The translations under genes and the position numbers were made by a program. Below the pieces are notes generated by a model. That model saw only the letters and a program-made list of their open reading frames with translations, ran no database searches and was not told the DNA's origin. Below, piece after piece: positions 21,736 through 27,448 of a DNA stretch of 27,448 nt. The first letter of the stretch is position 1. Every line of letters starts with the position of its first letter. Where the stretch lies: positions 1 to 27,448 of IMG/VR virus record IMGVR_UViG_3300006752_000168. One strand, written 5' to 3'. The stretch is from a virus.

Positions 21736-22272
21736 TTAATTACTTGCTTCCAAGTATTCTATACAATTCTCTGGAGTTGATTCGATATACGGGTCGTCAT
21801 CTACGCCGTCATTATTAATGCCTGGCTCTTGCCACCATTTCTCAACTACGCCATCATTTACAATAGCCATAAAGCGCCAACTACGGTTGCCAAAGCCTAG
21901 ATGATTTTTACCAATAAGCATACCCATAAAGCGTGTCATGTTACCACTACCATCTGGAATAACTTTTACACGTTCTACACACTGTGCTTTTGCCCATGCA
22001 TTCATAACAAATGCATCGTTAACACTCATGCAATAAATTTCATCAATGCCCATGTCTTTAATCTTGTTTGCATTTTCTTCAAAGCCTGGTAGTTGGTATG
22101 TACTACATGTAGGTGTAAATGCACCTGGTAGACTAAACAATACTACGCGCTTGCCTGCAAAATAATCGTCTGTTGTTTTATCTTCCCAACGGAAAGGATT
22201 AGGTCCGTCGATGCTGTCATCACGTACCCGTGTTTTGAATGTTACTTGTGGTAACTTGAAACCTTCTATCAT
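21736..22272 (-). CDS. Peroxiredoxin (Prx5-type)
   Basis: A 178-residue thiol peroxidase. The active-site loop FSLPGAFTPTCSTYQLPGF carries peroxidatic Cys56 and Thr53. Further Prx5 features are CMSVNDAFVMNAWAKAQ, VIPDGSGNMTRFMGM and GFGNRSWRFMAIVNDG. Other cysteines (C81, C98) could resolve the sulfenic acid. It reduces hydrogen peroxide and organic peroxides in the cytoplasm, possibly with glutaredoxin as partner; a glutaredoxin gene lies at 26258. AAGGA precedes the start. Last gene of the tmRNA unit, 14 bp after the bL33-like gene. Confidence 0.93.
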   Translation of the reverse strand: MIEGFKLPQVTFKTRVRDDSIDGPNPFRWEDKTTDDYFAGKRVVLFSLPGAFTPTCSTYQLPGFEENANKIKDMGIDEIYCMSVNDAFVMNAWAKAQCVERVKVIPDGSGNMTRFMGMLIGKNHLGFGNRSWRFMAIVNDGVVEKWWQEPGINNDGVDDDPYIESTPENCIEYLEASN

Positions 22273-22286
22273 AATTTTTCCTTGTT

Positions 22287-22490
22287 CTATTTACTGTGTG
22301 GTGGCATTTTTGTTTCAACAAACCAAACATGCTCTCGCTTGCCTGGATGATATTTACGCATACGAAGTTTTTTGCCTTCGCGAATCATGCTAAGTGTTTT
22401 AGCAGCAACAAAATGATGCGATGCTGTTGCACGAGTTTCGCCTTCAGGTATCATCCATGCTTTGTTGTCTCTGTTCTTTTTACCAGCCAT
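22287..22490 (-). CDS. Ribosomal protein bL33-like
   Basis: A 67-residue basic protein. The N-terminus MAGKKNRDN and, above all, the C-terminal half KLRMRKYHPGKREHVWFVET follow the bL33 pattern (K-L-x-x-(R/K)KY-x-P-x-x-R-x-HV-x-x-x-E-x-K). It is a little longer than typical bL33, with an inserted helix in the middle (HHFVAAKTLSMIREGK), and has no zinc-binding Cys pairs. bL33 sits near the E site of the 50S subunit. The start overlaps the stop of the upstream basic protein (TAATG). The call is moderate: the pattern is short, and a general RNA-binding protein is the alternative. Confidence 0.55.
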   Translation of the reverse strand: MAGKKNRDNKAWMIPEGETRATASHHFVAAKTLSMIREGKKLRMRKYHPGKREHVWFVETKMPPHSK

Positions 22491-22768
22491 TATCTTCCAC
22501 CTGCTTTATCTGCAAAGCGCCAATCGCCCCATACTTCATTTGCGTTTACTTTAATGAATCGTTCACGTGTATTATTACCATCAGGGTTAGCAATAGTAAG
22601 CATTACTCGTTTACCTGAGCGCCATGCAGCACGTAAGTTTTGTCCTTGTTCTACACTGTCTTTATATTCTAGACGTTGTGCTTTTGAAAGGCGGTTGCCC
22701 AGACGCTTTGGATTCTGGTGTGTGGTACCCTTTGATGTTTGTGTTGCTCTTGATCTTTTCTTACCCAT
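22490..22768 (-). CDS. Basic hypothetical protein, possibly RNA-binding
   Basis: A 92-residue protein, highly basic at the N-terminus (MGKKRSRATQTSKGTTHQNP, then KRLGNRLSKAQRLEYKDS), with a small beta-like C-terminal part (KRVMLTIANPDGN, ERFIKVNANEVWGDWRF). It is not recognised. The ATG follows AGGAG-type (GGAGACC) site, is downstream of the tmRNA in the same transcript and coupled to the bL33-like gene. The composition and neighbours suggest RNA or ribosome binding. Confidence 0.65.
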   Translation of the reverse strand: MGKKRSRATQTSKGTTHQNPKRLGNRLSKAQRLEYKDSVEQGQNLRAAWRSGKRVMLTIANPDGNNTRERFIKVNANEVWGDWRFADKAGGR

Positions 22769-22805
22769 TGGGGTCTCCTATTAATTGACGCTGTGTGATG
22801 GTGTA

Positions 22806-23065
22806 TTTACACATTTTAAAGTGGCACTTCTGTTTCTAGGCAGTACCCGCCCACACATACCTTTAAACTAGGCTGCTAGTGCCATTTCTGGCTGATTATT
22901 GTCATTTGCAATTATCGTTGTTCTTGCGTTAAACCAGCTTGCGCGGTACAACTCCACTTACCTATTAACTACCTGTCGATCCTATTTCGCCCCCATAAGC
23001 ATACTCTCGTAAAAGTATATTGGTGGAGGCGCGGGGTACCGCCCCCCGGTCCAGTCTAGCGTTGA
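22806..23065 (-). ncRNA. ssrA: Circularly permuted (two-piece) tmRNA, alphaproteobacterial type
   Basis: Minus strand. The acceptor piece comes first: a T-arm with stem CGGGG/CCCCG and a 7-nt loop, then CGCCUCC-A-CCA ending at 23021. A 26-nt spacer (22995-23020) is probably cut out. The coding piece starts GGGGGCG (22994-22988), pairing with CGCCUCC over 7 bp with a G.U at pair 3, the tmRNA/AlaRS identity. AGGAUCGACAGG follows, as in tmRNA D-loops. The tag frame (22871-22909) reads ANDNNQPEMALAA, then UAG (22868-22870). Helices TGGCACT/AGTGCCA and TTTAAAG/CTTTAAA close the tag region. The ends are approximate. It rescues stalled ribosomes and marks peptides for Clp proteases. No terminator before the downstream gene, so the RNA is processed. 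Confidence 0.9.
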
Positions 23066-23086
23066 GTTTGTTTCAACATTGTAGTA

Positions 23087-23117
23087 TATTTATAGCATAG
23101 CATATTATTGATGTCAA
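23087..23117 (-). promoter_or_regulatory. Combined early/late promoter of the tmRNA unit
   Basis: Minus strand TTGACA (23112-23117), 17 bp, TATAAA (23089-23094), embedded in a perfect late octamer TATAAATA (23087-23094). Both host sigma70 and a phage late sigma factor could use it, giving expression through infection. Confidence 0.7.
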
Positions 23118-23124
23118 ATAAATA
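23117..23124 (+). promoter_or_regulatory. Late-promoter-like octamer
   Basis: AATAAATA ends 4 nt (ATTT) before ATG 23129; no Shine-Dalgarno. It abuts the divergent tmRNA promoter. Confidence 0.45.
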
Positions 23125-23128
23125 ATTT

Positions 23129-23515
23129 ATGTTCAAACGTATCAGAAAATGGATTACTATAGACAATTGCGTTGACCTAGCAGTTGATATAATTCTTATT
23201 ATTTGGGAAGTAGTAACAAGTCCTGTTCTAATTGTTATGCGACTGATAAGACACTTTATAGGCGAATGGTTTACTGAAAAAATCAAAGCATGTGTGCGTT
23301 GGATAGTACATTGGTTTGCTCGTAAACGTGCAGAGAGACTTGAAAAAGGACAAGGAATATTCCGCACCTATTGGTATCTAATACTACCAAGTCCTTTTAT
23401 CATTATTGCAATTTGGATGATTACAATGATTAGCATTGGTATAGGACAAGGCTATGATGAACTTAAAACAACTAAGCCAGACAGCACATTGTTACAAATT
23501 TTTGAAGATAACTAG
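23129..23515 (+). CDS. Membrane protein, unknown function
   Basis: A 128-residue protein with a hydrophobic helix at about 14-38 (DLAVDIILIIWEVVTSPVLI), an amphipathic basic middle (FARKRAERLEKGQG) and a second membrane helix at about 82-105 (LILPSPFIIIAIWMITMISI), then an acidic tail. Two-helix topology with a positively charged loop is compatible with a holin or a membrane remodelling protein, but no family is recognised. Its start lies 4 nt past a late-type octamer. The end overlaps the convergent gene by 4 bp. Confidence 0.65.
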   Translation: MFKRIRKWITIDNCVDLAVDIILIIWEVVTSPVLIVMRLIRHFIGEWFTEKIKACVRWIVHWFARKRAERLEKGQGIFRTYWYLILPSPFIIIAIWMITMISIGIGQGYDELKTTKPDSTLLQIFEDN

Positions 23516-23724
23516 TCTTCAGTTGAATCTAATTTTTCAAGTTTCTTTTTCCAGGCTTCTTCAAAGCCTGTTTCATGGTAGCAAAATTCATGATTGCCCC
23601 ATACACGTTTAAAATAATCATCGTACATACGTACCATGTCCTCAGTTGACCATCCTTCTGGAACTAGTCTTCCTTTAACACACCACATCATATGATTATA
23701 TTTCTTTTCTTCGTCGAGTGTCAT
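23512..23724 (-). CDS. Small hypothetical protein
   Basis: A 70-residue soluble protein, mostly helical, with many aromatic and charged residues (EDMVRMYDDYFKRVWGNHEF) and Cys/His pairs too few for a clear zinc site. GGAGAC precedes the ATG, which overlaps the stop of the upstream gene (TAATG). It is the last gene of a five-gene coupled run from the PAAR-like gene. No function is recognised. Confidence 0.6.
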   Translation of the reverse strand: MTLDEEKKYNHMMWCVKGRLVPEGWSTEDMVRMYDDYFKRVWGNHEFCYHETGFEEAWKKKLEKLDSTED

Positions 23725-23903
23725 TAGAAGTCTCCTTCTATTCCATTAATAGTATATGTACTACCATTAAAACCTTGATCCATCTTTTGAACCCCGGTCA
23801 TTTCTTTGCTATCTATGCGCTTGTGTGGATTTTTACGCATTTGTTCCATGCGCTTTTCGTGTAGTTTTTTTATTCTGCGTTCTTTAAACCACTTAGTTAT
23901 CAT
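23724..23903 (-). CDS. Small basic hypothetical protein
   Basis: A 59-residue protein from ATG 23903 to TAA 23724-23726. It begins with a strongly basic helix (MITKWFKERRIKKLHEKRME) and ends in a polar, glycine-containing tail (GFNGSTYTINGIEGDF). The start overlaps the zinc-ribbon gene upstream by 11 bp, and the stop overlaps the next ATG (TAATG). The amphipathic basic helix could bind nucleic acid or membrane. No family is recognised. Confidence 0.55.
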   Translation of the reverse strand: MITKWFKERRIKKLHEKRMEQMRKNPHKRIDSKEMTGVQKMDQGFNGSTYTINGIEGDF

Positions 23904-24072
23904 CTTTTAAATCGCCTGTGCGTACATCATGTACATTGATTACACTGTGTTTATGACCACAATGTGGACAATACATTGCTCTCGGTTTGTAGTTTTCATG
24001 GCTTGCAATACTCCACCAACCTTTGCATTTATCACATGTATAGTGATGTATATATTCTACTGTTGAAATCAT
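23893..24072 (-). CDS. Zinc-ribbon protein
   Basis: A 59-residue protein from ATG 24072. Two knuckles, CDKC (residues 13-16) and CPHCG (35-39), can bind one zinc as a ribbon; between them lie WW and SIASHENYKPRAMY. The ATG overlaps the stop of the large virion-type gene (ATGA). Such small ribbons in phages can bind nucleic acid or proteins; the partner is unknown. The tail (VINVHDVRTGDLKDDN) is acidic. Confidence 0.65.
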   Translation of the reverse strand: MISTVEYIHHYTCDKCKGWWSIASHENYKPRAMYCPHCGHKHSVINVHDVRTGDLKDDN

Positions 24073-25844
24073 TCACATATCTCTGCGCGCCAACGAACAT
24101 CATATGTTCTGCCAATTTTTCTATTTTCACATTCATTAACAAATGCTCTAATATACTCTCCAGCAAGACTTCCTTCACTTACTGATTGTTCTATCATACC
24201 AAGTACTATTTCTTTTCGTCCCGGGTCATTTATTTGATTATTAACTCCTGTAATGAAAGTATAGGCAATGTCTGGAAAATTAGTTCTAGTTCCGTAGCCC
24301 ATGTCTATTCTAGACTGAAAATCTTTTTCATTATATATTTTTTTAACAATTAGTTTATAATTGTCAATAGCAATTTTAATGTTAGGTTGCACATTTTGTC
24401 TAGACATTATATTTGCTAATTCAGTTTCAATATAGCCTATATAAGCAGTAGCAAAACTATCATATGTTCCGTGTGCGCCACCTTCGCCATCAGTAATACT
24501 AATTGTTACTGGATCTGTCAATGGATCAATAATAGATGTGTATGTTCCTGCAAGCCCGTCTGCCAAGTAGTCAATTAAAGTATTAAGTCTTGTAAATTCT
24601 CCTGCTGTATTCAGAGCATTCATTGCAGTGTTATAACTGCTAACTTGAGATTGGATACCTATGCCGCCTAGCAACCCGATCATATCAACAATAGTAATAC
24701 GACCATTAGCACCTGTGCCACCTGTAAACTTATTAGCAGCAGGCTGTACAAAATCTCTTTCAACGAAATTTGTTCTATTTGCAATAGTAGGTAATGTTCT
24801 ATTAGAAACACTTACTATATAATTTGCTAGTTCTTGTGCGTTAGTAATTCTTCCTAATTCAATTGCTTGTAGTTTTGTTCTAAATTCTTCCATGGTACTA
24901 AATGATACAACATCTTTACTTTCAACAAAAATTATATCAAAGTCAACATAACTTGCTAAACTAGTCATATTTTCTACTGCACTTGTTAAAATATTTTGTG
25001 CATTTTGTATTAGTTCTGGCGTAGTAATAACTGTTAAAATTTCTGTCATTAACTTATTATAACTACTATCTCCTAAATTATATATTAGTCCAGGATCAAT
25101 ATTTAACTTTGCTAATACTTCTGCCAATCCGCATACACTTAATCCGTTTAAGTTATCTAACTTCTGTATAACTTGTCCAGGATTGCCAAAGTTAGATATA
25201 TCTTCTATATCGAAAGTATTTCCAATACGTGCTAGATCATTTGCTAATTTTGTATAATTTGCTGCTGTTGGATCTTTAAGTAATATACTTACGCCATTTG
25301 TTTGCACATCACTAAAGTTATTGTATCCACTTCCTAAATGATATGGGAATACACCATTTGCCGGAAACTCTGCAGGCAATGCACCAAAGTTAACACCTTG
25401 ATTAAGTTGATCGAGCGTAGGTGCCATCTGCGCACTTGTATTTGTTAAACTAGATGCAATAGAAAACGTTTGTGCCATATGTAAAGGATTATCACCAAAC
25501 ATCTGATTAATATGTGCTTTGTATTGGGTAAGCATACTGCCACTGCCAACAAGACTTTCGTAACTGTCAGTTACTGATCCTGTAAGTGCACCACTGCCAC
25601 TAATGTCTCTATATCCAATTCTGTCTATAGAAGTTAGTACAGTGCTACTAAGTTCTTGCCCGTGTGCAGGCGGAAGAGCTCTTCCACTTTGTCTTGCATT
25701 TTCTACTTTTTTTAATGTGCCGCCAGCAGTTGCATTGATAACATCCACGTGACCGAGATAAGGCTTAAATCCTCCTCCATCAATCATGGCACCTACTGAC
25801 ATTGCACCTAAATAACTAATTGTTGTTCCGCATACACTACTCAT
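24069..25844 (-). CDS. Large probable virion (tail or baseplate) protein
   Basis: A 591-residue protein, rich in Asn, Thr, Ser, Ile and Leu, with no signal peptide. The start overlaps the stop of the PAAR-like gene (ATGA). The N-terminus is glycine-rich with SYLGAMSVGAMIDGGGFKP. Long helical segments in the middle (KLNIDPGLIYNLGDSSYNKL, VITTPELIQNAQNILTSAVE) are followed by a C-terminal helical part ending in a Cys/Arg-rich tail. No enzyme motif is seen. The PAAR neighbour and size suggest a baseplate hub, tail spike or large structural component. Confidence 0.65.
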   Translation of the reverse strand: MSSVCGTTISYLGAMSVGAMIDGGGFKPYLGHVDVINATAGGTLKKVENARQSGRALPPAHGQELSSTVLTSIDRIGYRDISGSGALTGSVTDSYESLVGSGSMLTQYKAHINQMFGDNPLHMAQTFSIASSLTNTSAQMAPTLDQLNQGVNFGALPAEFPANGVFPYHLGSGYNNFSDVQTNGVSILLKDPTAANYTKLANDLARIGNTFDIEDISNFGNPGQVIQKLDNLNGLSVCGLAEVLAKLNIDPGLIYNLGDSSYNKLMTEILTVITTPELIQNAQNILTSAVENMTSLASYVDFDIIFVESKDVVSFSTMEEFRTKLQAIELGRITNAQELANYIVSVSNRTLPTIANRTNFVERDFVQPAANKFTGGTGANGRITIVDMIGLLGGIGIQSQVSSYNTAMNALNTAGEFTRLNTLIDYLADGLAGTYTSIIDPLTDPVTISITDGEGGAHGTYDSFATAYIGYIETELANIMSRQNVQPNIKIAIDNYKLIVKKIYNEKDFQSRIDMGYGTRTNFPDIAYTFITGVNNQINDPGRKEIVLGMIEQSVSEGSLAGEYIRAFVNECENRKIGRTYDVRWRAEICE

Positions 25845-26227
25845 GGTGCTACCGCCAATCCTACTTCTCCGTAGCCACTGCTACTACCTAAACCTACTGG
25901 TGTATTAGGTATTGGCGCAGACCCAGGAACACTGCCTCCGACATCCAAACATAATACAGTTGTTGCTCCGGTTATTCTAATATGTCCGCAAATATCCGGA
26001 TCAGTTACAATATGTACTGGTAAATAATCAGCCAATACTGTTCTATACATAGGAGCAATTGTTGCTACACAATGTATTTCACATCCCGGTGCACCACAAC
26101 AAGGGTGCGGAGACACAGGACTCATATATGCTGCTAATGGCAAAAACTCAGCCAATACTGTTAATCTTGGCGCCATAGCCATGCCGCCGGCAGTATTTAC
26201 ATCTGTGATTCTTACAACTAGTGCCAT
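25841..26227 (-). CDS. PAAR-like tail spike tip protein
   Basis: A 128-residue protein, rich in Pro, Gly and Val. Two matched segments, RLTVLAEFLPL and YRTVLADYLPV, each precede a Cys/His stretch (SPHPCCGAPGCEIHC; DPDICGHI), giving the metal-binding needle-tip pattern of PAAR proteins and T4 gp5.4. A glycine-rich end (GVGLGSSSGYGEVGLAVAP-like) follows. PAAR proteins cap the spike that pierces the outer membrane. GGTAAATA-CAGT runs into the ATG with no ribosome site, suggesting late expression. The family assignment is by pattern only. Confidence 0.65.
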   Translation of the reverse strand: MALVVRITDVNTAGGMAMAPRLTVLAEFLPLAAYMSPVSPHPCCGAPGCEIHCVATIAPMYRTVLADYLPVHIVTDPDICGHIRITGATTVLCLDVGGSVPGSAPIPNTPVGLGSSSGYGEVGLAVAP

Positions 26228-26231
26228 ACTG

Positions 26232-26239
26232 TATTTACC
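26232..26239 (-). promoter_or_regulatory. Late-promoter-like octamer for the PAAR-like gene
   Basis: GGTAAATA (6/8 match to TATAAATA) followed by CAGT and ATG 26227, the same AAATACAGT-ATG string as upstream of ATG 18039. Confidence 0.4.
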
Positions 26240-26257
26240 TTGACTTATTATATGCTA

Positions 26258-26530
26258 TTATAATTCAAAGCCGCCAAGATCCATTTCGCCCATCTTAGCA
26301 CGAATAGTATCTTCATCTAACTTTTGCAGTCCTTGTGCGCCACCTGTAACAAATACTTTACCGTTGTGATAAATTTGTGGCATTGTTCTGTGACCTTCAC
26401 TAATAACAAAGTCACGTGCTTCTGCATTTTCTTCGATATTGATTTCTTCGTATGCAATACCGTACTTGTCCAATTGATGCTTTGCTTGTACGCAAAACGG
26501 ACAAAGATTTTTACTGTATACTGTTAACAT
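26258..26530 (-). CDS. Glutaredoxin
   Basis: A 90-residue thioredoxin-fold protein. The CPFC active site (C10, C13) is in YSKNLCPFCVQAKHQLDKYG; the cis-Pro is in TMPQIYHNGKVFVTGG, followed by the GG motif of glutathione binding. ATG 26530 (TAATG overlap with the upstream stop) is preferred over longer frames. It reduces disulfides with glutathione, supplying ribonucleotide reductase or the peroxiredoxin encoded at 21736. T4-like phages commonly encode one. Confidence 0.93.
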   Translation of the reverse strand: MLTVYSKNLCPFCVQAKHQLDKYGIAYEEINIEENAEARDFVISEGHRTMPQIYHNGKVFVTGGAQGLQKLDEDTIRAKMGEMDLGGFEL

Positions 26531-27448
26531 TAAAAATAATCCTTTTGTATTCCTTGCCTTTTGAGATCCAATGTAATACAATGCAATCCGCCATCCCAGA
26601 ACCACCTATGTCTCCATGGCACATGTATAGGTTCAATGTTATGTTTCTTTAAAAATGTATTTACTTGTTCATTATTCTGTTGACTAACACAGCAATGATA
26701 TTCATCTAACATTAATACATTTACGTCAAATACAGTTTCTTCTACATACCCGACCCAATTTTCTAACCATGTTTCAACAAAGTGTGTAAACTCGTCATTA
26801 TCTTCCTCGCCTGCAAGCCACCATTTACCTTTATTTTTAGATTTAAGACGTGTGAAATTTCTAACTTTGCTCCAACCTTGTTCTGGCAAATAGCATACAT
26901 CCCATCCTGGAAATGTCTCTTCGTAGTTTTGTACATCAAATAAACTTAATATTGCACCAGGTTTAATTGGATGATAGTTTCCATCAGTATGCCCGTCCAT
27001 TGGTGCTGTGATTATTTCAAAATTATCAAACGCTACCATTTTTTTGTAATCTTTGTCATTAAGATGGGCATTATTTTCATCTACGCCGCGAAACAATTTT
27101 TTTCCTATCATAAACATTTGTGAACTACTAAATTCATGGAAAGTAAAACCTAATAGTTCTTGCCAAACATGATCTTTAAAATAATCTTTATTTTGTCTAT
27201 TTTCTAAAAAATTTTCCCAACTTGGATAGTCGCTCCCGGCTATTATATCGTAATGTGCTTTGTTTTTGATCCACGGATACTCAATAGGAGTATCAGTCAC
27301 TGGTTCATATTCGTCTAACTTAGCACGTATTGCTGGATGATCGCCATCACCTGAAACAAAACAATGATTTCCTAACACTAATTGATAATCTCTTGGTTGC
27401 AATGGTCCACGCGGGTATCTACTTGGATTGTCTATAAAGCGTTCTGAA
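26530..27448 (-). CDS. Amidinotransferase-like enzyme (5' end cut by window)
   Basis: The frame is open to base 27448, giving at least 305 residues; an in-frame TTG at 27402 is internal, since SERFIDNPSRYPRGPLQPRD reads continuously before it. Features of the amidinotransferase/dihydrolase (pentein) fold: PRDYQLVLGN near the cut end, APMDGHTDGNYHPIKPG with the catalytic His, and WDGGLHCITLDLKRQG near the C-terminus with the nucleophilic Cys. The family includes glycine and inosamine amidinotransferases, transferring an amidino group from arginine. The substrate cannot be told. Its stop overlaps the glutaredoxin start. Similar genes are known in marine phages. Confidence 0.75.
   Translation of the reverse strand, partial: SERFIDNPSRYPRGPLQPRDYQLVLGNHCFVSGDGDHPAIRAKLDEYEPVTDTPIEYPWIKNKAHYDIIAGSDYPSWENFLENRQNKDYFKDHVWQELLGFTFHEFSSSQMFMIGKKLFRGVDENNAHLNDKDYKKMVAFDNFEIITAPMDGHTDGNYHPIKPGAILSLFDVQNYEETFPGWDVCYLPEQGWSKVRNFTRLKSKNKGKWWLAGEEDNDEFTHFVETWLENWVGYVEETVFDVNVLMLDEYHCCVSQQNNEQVNTFLKKHNIEPIHVPWRHRWFWDGGLHCITLDLKRQGIQKDYF

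Noticed and set aside
1-27448. The window as part of an alphaproteobacterial chromosome or a prophage
   Set aside because: The permuted tmRNA, CHASE2 cyclase, FecR and curli genes all suggest this at first. Repeated T4-type late octamers, PAAR-like and other virion-type proteins, dense overlapping small unknown genes, and the lack of core metabolic or housekeeping operons fit a T4-like phage better. No integrase or attachment site is seen. It stays an inference.

Overview
The window reads as part of a large, T4-like marine myovirus genome, probably infecting an alphaproteobacterium (SAR11-like hosts are a guess). Evidence for a phage: AT-rich, tightly packed genes with ATGA/TAATG stop-start overlaps; many short ORFs of unknown function; repeated T4-type late-promoter octamers (TATAAATA and close variants) just before genes; virion-type proteins including a PAAR-like spike tip; and a lysis-type cell wall hydrolase. 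Evidence for an alphaproteobacterial host: a circularly permuted (two-piece) tmRNA with an ANDNN-type tag, and a ROSE-like leader on a small heat-shock gene. No hallmark terminase, portal or major capsid gene lies in the window, so the phage call is an inference. 

Layout. 1-804: 3' part of a PiT-like phosphate transporter gene (minus). 960-2143: plus-strand operon of five small, partly membrane proteins. 2130-5288: minus-strand block with a full-length CHASE2 adenylate cyclase and small membrane proteins. 5297-9203: minus-strand curli-type operon, in transcription order csgF, csgG, a curlin-like gene, a FecR-domain gene with a curlin-like tail, and a second curlin-like gene. A divergent Fis-type regulator gene (9301-9546) sits beyond a perfect 26-bp dyad. 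9543-14309: minus-strand unknowns plus a host-takeover group: GMP reductase, ClpS, Hsp20 with a thermometer-like leader, ribosomal protein bS21. 14275-18039: membrane coiled-coil protein with a likely -1 frameshift extension, then virion-type proteins. 18063-21629: HExxH protease-like protein, glycine-zipper envelope protein, two 2OG-Fe(II) oxygenase-like proteins, SleB-type hydrolase, thermonuclease. 21620-23117: one transcription unit of tmRNA, a basic protein, a bL33-like protein and a peroxiredoxin, from a strong promoter to a strong terminator. 23129-27448: small proteins, a large virion-type protein, PAAR-like protein, glutaredoxin and an amidinotransferase-like enzyme cut by the window end. 

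How the genes may work together. Four elements touch translation or protein turnover (bS21, bL33-like, tmRNA, ClpS), with Hsp20 and GMP reductase beside them: a set that could retune host ribosomes, rescue stalled ones, clear fragments and remodel purine pools. The curli-type operon would build an outer-membrane export pore and secrete amyloid-like proteins. The most distinctive signals are the permuted tmRNA with a combined early/late promoter, the ROSE-like leader, tandem slippery heptamers with a hairpin, the phage curli operon with its FecR-curlin fusion, and late promoters placed so close to ATG codons that the mRNAs should be nearly leaderless.
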